This document shows positions 1-8,813 of a stretch of DNA of 64,000 nt, piece by piece. The number at the start of each line of letters is the position of its first letter. Position 1 is the first letter of the stretch. The notes beneath the pieces were generated by a model. That model worked only from the letters and a program-made list of their open reading frames with translations. It was not told the origin of the DNA and did not search any database. The stretch comes from Arenibacter algicola (GTDB lineage: Bacteria; Bacteroidota; Bacteroidia; Flavobacteriales; Flavobacteriaceae). Location of the stretch: NCBI RefSeq assembly GCF_000733925.1, contig NZ_JPOO01000003.1:248001-312000 (forward strand). Reading direction: 5' to 3'. The translations under genes and the position numbers were made by a program.

Positions 1-605
1 GGTTGATTTAGTTCTGGATTTCCTGCCACGTCCTCCAAAAGGAATGGAATTAGGCCAATCTTATTCTTTTTGGCAAGATCTGGAAATATATCCCTGAATT
101 CGCTCGTATAATCCTGACCCATATTGGGGGGAATTTGCATTCCGGCCAGAATAATGGTCGTATTGGGATTTTTTTGTTTCACTACATCTATAATTTCCTG
201 TAAGTTCCTACGGGTTTCTTCCAATGATATGCCACGTAAACCGTCATTGGCCCCAAGTTCCAATACAAAAACGTCTATGTCTGAATTAAGCACCCAGCCA
301 AGTCTGTTTTTGCCACTGGCCGTAGTTTCGCCACTTAAACCGGCGTTCACTACTTTATAGGCCAACTGAAGGGAATCTACCTTCTCTTGGATCAAAGCGG
401 GAAACGCTTCATTGGGGTCCAAACCCATACCCGCAGTAAGACTATTCCCAAAAAACAAAATTACCTTGCTTTCACTCTTGGTTTCAAGCTTGCTTTCAAC
501 GGCATTTTCCTTTTTTCCTTCAGCATCGGCCTTCTTGGTGGCCATATTTCCGCAAGAAGTGAAAAAAATGATTAATAAATAAGAAAATCTTAACAAGGTT
601 CGCAT
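1..605 (-). CDS. TesA-like GDSL/SGNH arylesterase lipoprotein (3' end outside window)
   Basis: The frame is open on the minus strand from an ATG at 603-605 to the window edge, so the C terminus is missing. The protein begins with a hydrophobic signal ending in a lipobox-like TSC, so it is probably a lipoprotein. After a Lys/Glu-rich linker comes the SGNH block I motif as FFGNSLTAG, then NAGLSGETTASG (block II Gly) and LGANDGLRG (block III Asn). The usual GDSL Asp is Asn here. The catalytic Ser is present; the C-terminal Asp/His pair lies outside the window. It is divergent from a YbbA/YbbP-like ABC exporter, as tesA is in E. coli, which supports the family call. The likely role is hydrolysis of acyl or aryl esters in the periplasm. 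Substrate is unknown. Confidence 0.85.
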   Translation of the reverse strand, partial: MRTLLRFSYLLIIFFTSCGNMATKKADAEGKKENAVESKLETKSESKVILFFGNSLTAGMGLDPNEAFPALIQEKVDSLQLAYKVVNAGLSGETTASGKNRLGWVLNSDIDVFVLELGANDGLRGISLEETRRNLQEIIDVVKQKNPNTTIILAGMQIPPNMGQDYTSEFRDIFPDLAKKNKIGLIPFLLEDVAGNPELNQ

Positions 606-676
606 GGGATATAGGATTAAAATCAAAATCATTTCAGTATTTTGCCTACTTGGGAAAATCATGAAATAAAAATTAT

Positions 677-1366
677 ATGGCAAAGATATTAAACGTAGAC
701 AATTTAGGGAAAATCTATACTAGTGGCTCTAAAAAACTTACGGTATTGCAAGATATTACCTTTAACGTGGAGGAAGGGGATACTTTTTCCATTGTAGGCC
801 CTTCCGGAAGCGGTAAAACCACGTTGCTCGGTATATGTGCGGGTCTGGACCAGCCAGATTCGGGTACGGTAACCTTATGCGGAACGGAATTAGGGAGTTT
901 AAACGAAGATGAAAGGGCCATACTGCGCAATAGGAATATAGGATTTGTTTTTCAGGATTTTCAGTTACTGCCAACACTTACCGCTTTGGAGAATGTGGCC
1001 ATTCCGTTGGAATTAAGAGGAGATAAAAACGCCATGAACAATGGGATGGAACTACTGGAGAAGGTAGGCCTTCAAAATCGATTCCATCATTACCCATCCC
1101 AACTCTCGGGTGGGGAACAACAGCGCGTTGCCTTGGCCAGGGCATTTTCCAATAAACCTTCCATATTATTTGCCGATGAGCCTACCGGTAACTTGGATGC
1201 GGAAACAGGGGAAAAGGTGATTCAACTACTCTTTCAGTTAAATGCGGATGCCGGTACTACCTTGGTTATAGTTACCCACGATTTGGAATTGGCGGCCAAA
1301 ACAAAACATATATTAAGATTAAAAGGTGGTAGGATTATTGCCAACCAAGAAACAACAGCATTGTGA
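677..1366 (+). CDS. ABC transporter ATP-binding protein, YbbA/LolD type
   Basis: This 229-residue protein has the full length of LolD/MacB-type ATPases. Walker A is GPSGSGKTT at residues 41-49, the Q-loop is in VFQDFQLLP, the signature LSGGEQQR is at about 143-150, and Walker B with the catalytic Glu is ILFADEPTGNLD at about 163-174. It should energise the FtsX-like permease encoded immediately downstream, whose GTG start overlaps this stop codon by 4 nt (GTGA). The pair matches E. coli ybbA-ybbP, and the divergent TesA-like gene completes the arrangement. The transported substrate of YbbAP systems is not settled; a mechanotransmission or lipid/lipoprotein-related role is inferred from the family only. 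Confidence 0.93.
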   Translation: MAKILNVDNLGKIYTSGSKKLTVLQDITFNVEEGDTFSIVGPSGSGKTTLLGICAGLDQPDSGTVTLCGTELGSLNEDERAILRNRNIGFVFQDFQLLPTLTALENVAIPLELRGDKNAMNNGMELLEKVGLQNRFHHYPSQLSGGEQQRVALARAFSNKPSILFADEPTGNLDAETGEKVIQLLFQLNADAGTTLVIVTHDLELAAKTKHILRLKGGRIIANQETTAL

Positions 1367-3912
1367 ACGGATATAACAGCACTTCAAAGTCCGGGTTCCT
1401 ATGGCTTCTAAAAATGGCATGGCGAGATGGAAAGGCGAGTAGAAGGAAACTTTTTCTTTTTATGGCTTCGATTATTATGGGGATTGCCGCAGTAGTCTCT
1501 ATCCAGTCTTTTGGCGATAATCTTAAAAAAAATATTTCCTTACAGTCCAAATCCCTAATGGGTGCCGATTTTATAATCGATAGTAGAAACCCACCAAATG
1601 AAAGGGTAGAAAAAATATTGGATTCCCTTGGGGGGGCCAATGCCAAAGAAATAAATTTTCCTTCCATGGCGGCTTTCATAAAAACAGGAGCTTCCAAATT
1701 GGTACAAGTTCGTGGGATTGAAGGAGGATTTCCTTTTTACGGTATACTAGAAACAGTACCAATATCAGCAGCGGATAACTACCAACAAAATGGTGGAGCC
1801 TTGGTAGATGCTACGGTTATGCTGCAATATAACCTACAAGCAGGGGACAGTATTAAAATAGGGGAAGTTACCTTTCCAATTTCCGGGTCATTGAAATCGA
1901 TACCCGGTAGCTCAGGCCTGTTCAGTTCTGTAGCTCCTCCCGTGGTGATTCCCTACAGATTTATCAAAGAAACTGGACTGATACAGAAGGGTAGTAGGCT
2001 GGATTACGAATATTATTTCTTTCAACCAGATACAGATCTGGAAGCCCTGGATAAAAAATTGGATCCCATATTGGATGCCGAGGGCGCCGATTTGGATACC
2101 CACACCTCTACGAGTGCCAATTTGGGCCGCAGATATGGGAATTTTGGAAAATTTCTTAATCTGGTCGCTTTTATTGCCCTCCTTCTGGGCTGTATTGGCA
2201 TTGCAAGCGCCATTAATATTTATATAAAGGAAAAATTGAGATCGGTAGCGGTTCTAAAATGCTTAGGAGCAACCAAAAAACAAACTTTCTTAATTTATTT
2301 ACTACAAATTGCAGTGCTTGGATTGATTGGGGGAGCTATAGGTACCGTATTCGGTATAATTCTACAGCAAATATTCCCTTTGCTTCTGGGAGACCTACTA
2401 CCCGTGGATGTGCAATTGTCCTTGGCGCCGAAGGCAATAGCCATGGGACTTCTATTGGGTCTCTTTATGTCCATTCTTTTCGCCCTTTACCCTTTAATGG
2501 GCACCTTGTACGTTTCGCCACTTCAAGCATTAAGAGTACAGGAAGTGGATAGTTCAAGGTCTAGAAAGGGACTTATTTTGGTCTCCCTGGCTATTCTGAC
2601 CTTCTTATTTCTTTTTTCATATTGGTTATTAAAGGATTGGAAATATTCCTTGTCATTTGTTGCAGGCATTGTGGTAACCTTTGCCATAATGGCCGGTTTG
2701 TCCGCATTTGCCATGAAGGCTATAAAAAAATACTTTCCAACTTCTTGGGGCTTTACAGCCCGTCACAGTTTATCCAACCTTTTTAGGCCGCAGAACCAAA
2801 CCCTGACCTTGGTCTTGGCAATTGGCATAGGCACCTTTTTGATCAGTACCCTATATTTTACCAAAGACTTCTTACTGGCCAAATCTTCCATGGGAACAGA
2901 TGCCAATAGTCCCAATATAATTCTTCTGGATATTCAGACAGAACAGAAGGAAGCGGTTGCCAATACCATAAGGCGCGACGGTCATCCCGTATTGACGGAT
3001 ATCCCAATTGTTACCATGAGGGTAAATAGCATAGAGGGGAAGTCTGTGAACGAAATTAGAAAGGATACTACTTCCACAATTAATCAGTGGATATTGAACC
3101 ATGAGTTCAGGGTAACCTATAGGGATAGCCTTATTTCCTCGGAAAAATTGGAATTTGGGGAATGGGTCAACAAAGTAACTTCCATGGAGAAAATACCTAT
3201 TTCCGTGAGTGATAATTTTGCAAGGGATGCGAAGGTGGAAGTGGGGGACAAGCTAAGCTTTAATGTACAGGGGGTAATCATGAATACTGTGGTAGCCAGC
3301 ATTAGAACCGTGGATTGGGGCAGGATGCAGTTAAACTTTTCCGTTGTATTTCCCTTGGGTATTTTGGAAGAGGCCCCACAATTTACAGTGCTCACAACTA
3401 ATGTACCTGATGAAAGTGCATCGGCAAAGCTACAAAAGGAACTTGTAAAGGTATTTCCCAATGTATCCATACTGGATATACGACAGATCTTGGTGGTAAT
3501 TGAGGGCTTGCTGGACAAAATTTCATGGATTATTAATTTTATGGCATTTTTCAGCATACTTACGGGAATAATTGTGCTAATGGGTGCGGTAAGGACCAGT
3601 AAATATCAGCGCATACGTGAAAGTGTGCTACTAAGGACTATTGGAGCCAAGAGTAATCAAATTCTTAAAATAGTGGCCTTGGAGTACCTTTATTTGGGTG
3701 TTTTGGGAGGTTCATCCGGAATTTTGCTGTCCTTGGTAAGTAGTCAATTACTAGCTTTCTTCGTATTTGAATCGGCTTTTACACCTTCGTTATTTCCATT
3801 TTTAGTGCTGTTCCCAGGAATTACTTTACTGGTCTTACTGATAGGGTTAACGAATAGTAGAAGTGTTATAAAAAGTCCACCATTGGAAGTATTGCGTAAG
3901 GAAGCTAGATAG
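1363..3912 (+). CDS. FtsX/MacB-type ABC permease, YbbP-like
   Basis: This is an 849-residue permease with a GTG start overlapping the ATPase stop codon (translational coupling). An N-terminal membrane segment (about residues 24-42) is followed by a periplasmic MacB-PCD-like domain, a four-helix FtsX block (about 260-385), further helices around 400-500, a second large periplasmic domain (about 505-710), and a C-terminal FtsX block (about 715-830). The duplicated-FtsX, roughly ten-helix layout and the length fit YbbP rather than the four-helix MacB or LolC/E. It ends in PPLEVLRKEAR, a tail common to FtsX permeases. It works with the upstream ATPase in the inner membrane. Confidence 0.92.
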   Translation: MNGYNSTSKSGFLWLLKMAWRDGKASRRKLFLFMASIIMGIAAVVSIQSFGDNLKKNISLQSKSLMGADFIIDSRNPPNERVEKILDSLGGANAKEINFPSMAAFIKTGASKLVQVRGIEGGFPFYGILETVPISAADNYQQNGGALVDATVMLQYNLQAGDSIKIGEVTFPISGSLKSIPGSSGLFSSVAPPVVIPYRFIKETGLIQKGSRLDYEYYFFQPDTDLEALDKKLDPILDAEGADLDTHTSTSANLGRRYGNFGKFLNLVAFIALLLGCIGIASAINIYIKEKLRSVAVLKCLGATKKQTFLIYLLQIAVLGLIGGAIGTVFGIILQQIFPLLLGDLLPVDVQLSLAPKAIAMGLLLGLFMSILFALYPLMGTLYVSPLQALRVQEVDSSRSRKGLILVSLAILTFLFLFSYWLLKDWKYSLSFVAGIVVTFAIMAGLSAFAMKAIKKYFPTSWGFTARHSLSNLFRPQNQTLTLVLAIGIGTFLISTLYFTKDFLLAKSSMGTDANSPNIILLDIQTEQKEAVANTIRRDGHPVLTDIPIVTMRVNSIEGKSVNEIRKDTTSTINQWILNHEFRVTYRDSLISSEKLEFGEWVNKVTSMEKIPISVSDNFARDAKVEVGDKLSFNVQGVIMNTVVASIRTVDWGRMQLNFSVVFPLGILEEAPQFTVLTTNVPDESASAKLQKELVKVFPNVSILDIRQILVVIEGLLDKISWIINFMAFFSILTGIIVLMGAVRTSKYQRIRESVLLRTIGAKSNQILKIVALEYLYLGVLGGSSGILLSLVSSQLLAFFVFESAFTPSLFPFLVLFPGITLLVLLIGLTNSRSVIKSPPLEVLRKEAR

Positions 3913-3934
3913 CCGTTTTACCCCTTAATTATTA

Positions 3935-4447
3935 TTAGTTAGGTAGATAAAGGGCTTTTGCTTTGGCAAGGTCCGTTTTTGAGTGATGTCCAATCTCCAA
4001 AAAATATTCCAATTGCCATTTTTGAGTAGATTGAGCTGTTTTGTTGGTAGGTAGGGACCAAGGGGGATAAACCCTAAAACCTCGTTTCCCTTCGTTTTTC
4101 CTATGGGAAACTATTCCTTTATCCATTAGTGTGGCTTTAGGAAATACGAATTGTCCTAAATGTGGTCCCTCTTGGACATTTATCACGAATAAATCTGCCT
4201 TATCGGACTCTTCATATGGCGTTGTTTCACCATCCGTATTTCTTTTCCATAAGGTTACGAATTGTCCAATTTTTTTTGGAGTGATTTTAGCCTTTCTTGA
4301 TACAACATATAAGGCATTCAATTGAAATGAAGAAGCTTCATATTCTTTACTTTCCTTTTCCCGTACATGGTTTGATACCTTTAGGCCACAGAGCGAATAG
4401 ACTTCTTCCAGTATAGTAGTAAAATAGGTATTTGATGTCATATTCAT
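3935..4447 (-). CDS. MepB family protein
   Basis: A 170-residue soluble protein that I recognise as MepB-like from the blocks SSFQLNALYVVSRKAKITPKKIGQFV, LFVINVQEGPHLGQFVFPK and the C-terminal GFRVYPPW...TQKWQLEYFLE. The name comes from the Staphylococcus mepRAB locus, but MepB itself has no demonstrated activity. No signal peptide or membrane segment is visible. It is convergent with the YbbP-like gene (22 bp apart) and lies 50 bp downstream of the phosphoesterase stop codon on the same strand, so it may be read through from that operon or be independent. ATG at 4447 is used; an in-frame ATG two codons later is equally possible. Confidence 0.8.
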   Translation of the reverse strand: MNMTSNTYFTTILEEVYSLCGLKVSNHVREKESKEYEASSFQLNALYVVSRKAKITPKKIGQFVTLWKRNTDGETTPYEESDKADLFVINVQEGPHLGQFVFPKATLMDKGIVSHRKNEGKRGFRVYPPWSLPTNKTAQSTQKWQLEYFLEIGHHSKTDLAKAKALYLPN

Positions 4448-4497
4448 TTTGATAATTCACTTCAAATTGCAGCTAAATTAGTAAGCATTTTAATATA

Positions 4498-5460
4498 CTA
4501 AATATTGTTTTCGGCTAATTTAAGTCTTTCGGCTTCCCAACCATAATCCACATATTCCCAAGAAAAATCATTTCCACTTATTTTAATTTTTACAAAGCCT
4601 TCCTTGGTATTGTGCCTTCTTCCTTTCCAACCATTGCCTGCAATGGAGCCTCCCGTTAAAAAATGAAATCGATCGTTGATGAATCCGTATTCCTTCCAAT
4701 GTATATGTCCCTGTAGAACCAGCTTTAAATTATGCCCTTCAAGGATCTTAAATACATCCGAAGCATTGTTCACTGTTCTACTACCTTCGCTACCGTTTAA
4801 TTGGGAATAGGTGCAGATCATGGGAATATGGGTGGTAATGATAATTGGAGTGCTTTTATCCAGCTTTGCAATATCTTCCTTTAACCATTCCAACTGTTTT
4901 TCATGAAAGATACCCTGATATCTTTTGTTTTCGGTTACGTCCAAGGAGTTGAGAGTTATAAAATGCCACCCTTTATGATCAAAAGAATAGTAAGTGTCCC
5001 CAAAATGTCTTTCCCACATACCGTATTTATAATCTGGATGATCTTCAGATTCGGGACTTTCTTCATAGATGGCAAATAAATCGTGATTGCCGATGCAGTT
5101 ATAAACGGGCATATTAAAGCCCTTGCTCATATCTTTATAAAGAGTAAACAGGGATTCACTTTGGTCAAAATTCCCGCGCATGGTGTCATATACGAGATCC
5201 CCTCCGGTAATTACAAAATCGGGATTCAATTTATTTACCTTGTCTATGGCCATCTGAAACCCCTTGGGCGCATTCATTTCCGGTTTTATGTGTATATCCG
5301 TTAGAAATGCGAATTCGAAAGAATCTCCATTTTCTTCTGTTGCTTCCTTTTCACTTGAACCTTGACAGGAAATCTGGGTAAATGGTATGGCTACAGCTGC
5401 CAAGCCCGATTGAAGCAAAAACTTTCTTCTGCCGCCTAAATCTTTTTTTTTGTCCTCCAT
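4498..5460 (-). CDS. Exported metallophosphoesterase (calcineurin-like)
   Basis: A 320-residue protein with the metallophosphoesterase metal-binding series in order: DIH (FLTDIHIKP), GGDLVYD, GNHD, TTHIP and GHIHW. The N terminus has a twin-arginine motif (GRRKFLLQSG) before a hydrophobic stretch ending in QISC, so it looks like a Tat-exported protein, possibly lipid-anchored at Cys32. It begins 3 nt after the stop codon of the glycoside-hydrolase-like gene and is the last gene of a four-gene operon with the aldolase and hydroxyacid dehydrogenase. It may remove phosphate from, or cleave a phosphodiester in, the compound degraded by the operon; this is inference from context. Confidence 0.87.
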   Translation of the reverse strand: MEDKKKDLGGRRKFLLQSGLAAVAIPFTQISCQGSSEKEATEENGDSFEFAFLTDIHIKPEMNAPKGFQMAIDKVNKLNPDFVITGGDLVYDTMRGNFDQSESLFTLYKDMSKGFNMPVYNCIGNHDLFAIYEESPESEDHPDYKYGMWERHFGDTYYSFDHKGWHFITLNSLDVTENKRYQGIFHEKQLEWLKEDIAKLDKSTPIIITTHIPMICTYSQLNGSEGSRTVNNASDVFKILEGHNLKLVLQGHIHWKEYGFINDRFHFLTGGSIAGNGWKGRRHNTKEGFVKIKISGNDFSWEYVDYGWEAERLKLAENNI

Positions 5461-5463
5461 GAC

Positions 5464-7908
5464 CTACTTTTTATTTAATTCATCTTGGTTTATAATCCAT
5501 ATCTCGGAAACTTGGGACCCCCTTTCTCCCTGACCACAGCTCCATTCCAGTTCCAGTATACCGTCCTCTAAGGTTTTGTTAGGAACCTTAAACTCGTAGA
5601 TAGGTTGGTCACCTGTAGTAATGAAGTCATGTATCATAATGTTCTCTGCCATTAATCTAATTTTTGAACGAAAGCGCCCTGTATAACCCACCCTAATTAA
5701 ATAGGAGCCTTTGGGATCCAAATCAGGATACACCATTTTTAAAGGTTCATCATATAAGGCCGTAACTTGGTTCATCCAAGATAGTGGCGTTGTATGGCCG
5801 TCAAAGCCTACAGCCGTTATCTCATGTACCCATTCTTCACCTCTTAGACCTACCCCAAAACCGACCCTTGGCGATTTTAATCCACCTGGATCTTCTTCAT
5901 AACTATAATTGGAAACTACCCTGTTCCAACTTGCTGGTGTCCCAAAATTATCATAATATCCACCGGGACCCGGGTTGTTCCGCTCCAATAAATTGGCTAT
6001 TGCCTTCAATTTATCAGCTTCATCTCCATTTTTTTCGATTAAGGAAAGTTGGTCTATCAGCCACATACCGTCATTCAAAGGCACATCAATATTATCTATA
6101 AAATTTCCTCGCCCAGCAGCCGCAAAGTGTTTTCCCACGGTTAATTGGGCACCTATACTTTCAAACAGATCATTGGCCAAGGCATAACATCTGTTTTTCC
6201 ATTCGGACATAATTGGTTGCTGTTTGGCCTTATATAAGGTTTTCATAGCTTTTTCTATAGCATCAATTGTACCTATAACTTTGGCTGTCGACAATATTTC
6301 CCTTGCCTGCTGCTCCAATTCCGTCTCATAAATCAATCGTCTATATTGATAAGCGTCGAAATAGGCTCTTATGAGTCCCATTTGAAAACGGTAATTACCT
6401 AAAACTTCCTTTGTCGCATTCTTTTCCAGATTCTGCCACTGCTGCAAGGTTCTAATTACCCCATCGTTGGTAAGTAATGGACCTTGAAGGTTTTTTTCCA
6501 AGGCCATTAATCCATGGGAAACTGTCTCTTTATAATTGGGGCCAATAAAATAGCGAGCATAATCCCGCAAGGTTTCCATAACGGGTGTTTTTGGATCCCA
6601 ATCCTGATCGCTCCATATCATTTTATTAACATCGTCATTGGTGCCTTCGGAATAACTTATACTTCCCTGGGCATATTGGTCAAAGGCGTTATGAATTATT
6701 TTCTGGTCATTGGGCCTAGGATTTATACACTCCCTCCCCAAGGTAATGGCATAGGCCAGATCCCAATGTGGAATGGGATATTGGCTGCTAAGACTATGGG
6801 TTATATCCGGGTACCTTCGTATCGGAATTCCTGGATTAAGGCGTTCCCTAATTTCTTTAATCGGCGTTTTTATCCAAGGTCCAAATACAATGCCACCAAA
6901 CCACGGGTACTCTTTGTTTACATGTTCATAAAAAGTTTCGAACCAGGCATTTGTGGGCCTAAAAACCTGAGGGGAAACCCATATTTTGGCGTTAGGATGG
7001 TATTCATGCAGCACTTTGGCTTCCTTTTCCAACCAGCTGAACAATTCATCCGGCTCCAAATCCCCTGGATCTCCACCTGGGACAAATAGTGCATCCAATC
7101 TGGGCACGGCTTTGAATACCTTACGGCGCTCCTCAATTTCCAACTTCAATGAGTCGGGACTTGTATAGTCCGACCCCAAATTGGGATACCACATCCAAAC
7201 ATCCATGCCATATTTATCACATATTTTGGATTGTTCCACAATCATTTCGATAGCTGGAATCTTCATATGAACACTGGTGAAATCATCATCGGTACGGGGA
7301 GGCATTATTTCAATACTATTGGCTCCAAAAATTGCCAGATCCCGAATATAATCATCAAATTGCTCCACAGAAAATGCGTCATAGGAATTGGTCTTTGGCC
7401 GGTAACCCAATTGGTGACCACGTATGGGATATGTCGGACTGGAAGCAATATTCAGATCAGATGGTAACAATATTTGGCCCTGGGACAATTCCAATTTCCT
7501 TAAAAGTTTTCCAATCCCATATAGTACCCCTCTGGAATCGTACCCCACCACGAGGACTACATTTTTTTCTGAAACTACGGCCAATTTATAACCTTCCGCT
7601 TTTATGTCTGGCATAGTGGCCAATAGCTGCTTGTATTCCAATGGAAATTTATCAAGGCCCGTTTGGAGTCCAATAACCACAGCACTTTGGGTTTTATTCG
7701 AAAATTTGTTGCCTTTTGTTAGGGTAATACTGCTCCTTTTACTTATTTCCTCCTGTAAAACGGTGATGGCATTTAACACTAATGGATCCTTTTTTTCCAA
7801 GCTGATTATTTTAGCCTGACCCAAATCGATCATTTGTCCGAAAAGGGAAGATGGATAAATCAAAATAAACAGAATTAAGAATAAGATTGATTTAAAAATT
7901 CTGTTCAT
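5464..7908 (-). CDS. Secreted glycoside-hydrolase-like protein (GH20/GH67-type N-terminal domain)
   Basis: An 814-residue protein with a clear signal peptide ending near residue 25. Residues about 30-150 look like the non-catalytic zincin-like domain seen before the barrel in GH20 and GH67 enzymes (VVLVVGYDSRGVLYGIGKLLRKL). The next segment begins SPTYPIRGHQLGYRPKTNSYD and continues as a probable TIM barrel, with acidic residues in EIMPPRTDDD and FVPGGDPGDLEPDE. A C-terminal region (about 700-810) looks beta-rich. I cannot assign a GH family; alpha-glucuronidase-like or hexosaminidase-like are the best guesses. It sits between the aldolase (54 bp upstream) and the phosphoesterase (3 bp downstream), so it probably releases the compound degraded by the operon. 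Confidence 0.7.
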   Translation of the reverse strand: MNRIFKSILFLILFILIYPSSLFGQMIDLGQAKIISLEKKDPLVLNAITVLQEEISKRSSITLTKGNKFSNKTQSAVVIGLQTGLDKFPLEYKQLLATMPDIKAEGYKLAVVSEKNVVLVVGYDSRGVLYGIGKLLRKLELSQGQILLPSDLNIASSPTYPIRGHQLGYRPKTNSYDAFSVEQFDDYIRDLAIFGANSIEIMPPRTDDDFTSVHMKIPAIEMIVEQSKICDKYGMDVWMWYPNLGSDYTSPDSLKLEIEERRKVFKAVPRLDALFVPGGDPGDLEPDELFSWLEKEAKVLHEYHPNAKIWVSPQVFRPTNAWFETFYEHVNKEYPWFGGIVFGPWIKTPIKEIRERLNPGIPIRRYPDITHSLSSQYPIPHWDLAYAITLGRECINPRPNDQKIIHNAFDQYAQGSISYSEGTNDDVNKMIWSDQDWDPKTPVMETLRDYARYFIGPNYKETVSHGLMALEKNLQGPLLTNDGVIRTLQQWQNLEKNATKEVLGNYRFQMGLIRAYFDAYQYRRLIYETELEQQAREILSTAKVIGTIDAIEKAMKTLYKAKQQPIMSEWKNRCYALANDLFESIGAQLTVGKHFAAAGRGNFIDNIDVPLNDGMWLIDQLSLIEKNGDEADKLKAIANLLERNNPGPGGYYDNFGTPASWNRVVSNYSYEEDPGGLKSPRVGFGVGLRGEEWVHEITAVGFDGHTTPLSWMNQVTALYDEPLKMVYPDLDPKGSYLIRVGYTGRFRSKIRLMAENIMIHDFITTGDQPIYEFKVPNKTLEDGILELEWSCGQGERGSQVSEIWIINQDELNKK

Positions 7909-7962
7909 ATAAATTAATTTAATTATCTAATAATCAGTTATTTAATATACATTTCCTTATTC

Positions 7963-8775
7963 CTAAATTGCCAAATCGCTGCCAGTGGACAAATTGTGGC
8001 TATCGCCTACAGCCTTTTTAATATTACTTAGATCCTCTGAAAGTTTCTGACTAAATAGGCGCATATCCGAACTGTGCAAGACAATATTGGCTCCTTCCTT
8101 TACCCATTTAATTTGATACTCCGGATGGGCGGGAAAATGTATTCCTGCAGCAAGCCCTTTTGCCCTTGCCTTGTGTATTATTTCTTTAACAGTCTTTTCA
8201 AAATCATGGTGATCATATTGTTCCGGTAGTCCCATATTTATGGAAAGATCATGTGGGCCTATAACGATGCCGTCCAAGCCAGGAACACTAAGCAGCGCGT
8301 CCAATCTCTGTACCGCTATGGTACTCTCTATATTTATCAAACATAGGCTGTCCTGATTGAAGTTGTCCAAATAAGATTTCAGTACTGGCGATAATTCCTC
8401 TTTTCCGGTTAGTATATTCTCAAGTCGTTCTCCCTTCAAGGGCCTATATTTAGTGGCACCCACCATCTGCTGTACTTGACCAATATTTTCAATATAAGGC
8501 GCAAGAACCCCCACAGCCCCCGCATCTTTGGCCATACATGCCGCATAGGGGTCGGGACTTGGTAGACGAACAATCGGAGACATCCCATGAGCACTATATA
8601 CCTGACATAAAAAGGTAAGTTCCGTTCTATCCAAGGGTACATGTTCCGTATCCAGAAAAACAAAATCCAAGCCAGTGCCCTTTACTACCTTGGACCAAAT
8701 GGGAGAGGTGGATAAAATACAGGTCCCGTAGATATTTTGGCCGCTGTTTAGTTTCTGTTTGAGGTCAAGTGCCAT
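7963..8775 (-). CDS. HpcH/HpaI family 2-oxo acid aldolase
   Basis: A 270-residue cytosolic aldolase of the class II pyruvate-dependent HpcH/HpaI family. Typical blocks are FVFLDTEHVPLDRTEL (base-supporting region near the N terminus), APYIENIGQVQQMV, and INIESTIAVQRLD...GLDGIVIGPHDLSINMG, which contains the metal-binding Glu and Asp. These enzymes cleave 2-keto-3-deoxy sugar acids or related compounds into pyruvate and an aldehyde; in E. coli, GarL gives tartronate semialdehyde. It is 38 bp downstream of a D-2-hydroxyacid dehydrogenase, and a glycerate kinase lies in the divergent unit. Together these suggest aldehyde to glycerate to phosphoglycerate. The exact substrate is not readable from sequence. 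Confidence 0.87.
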   Translation of the reverse strand: MALDLKQKLNSGQNIYGTCILSTSPIWSKVVKGTGLDFVFLDTEHVPLDRTELTFLCQVYSAHGMSPIVRLPSPDPYAACMAKDAGAVGVLAPYIENIGQVQQMVGATKYRPLKGERLENILTGKEELSPVLKSYLDNFNQDSLCLINIESTIAVQRLDALLSVPGLDGIVIGPHDLSINMGLPEQYDHHDFEKTVKEIIHKARAKGLAAGIHFPAHPEYQIKWVKEGANIVLHSSDMRLFSQKLSEDLSNIKKAVGDSHNLSTGSDLAI

Positions 8776-8813
8776 TGGTTAGTATTTAGTGTTCCTTATA
8801 TAGGGATATAAGA

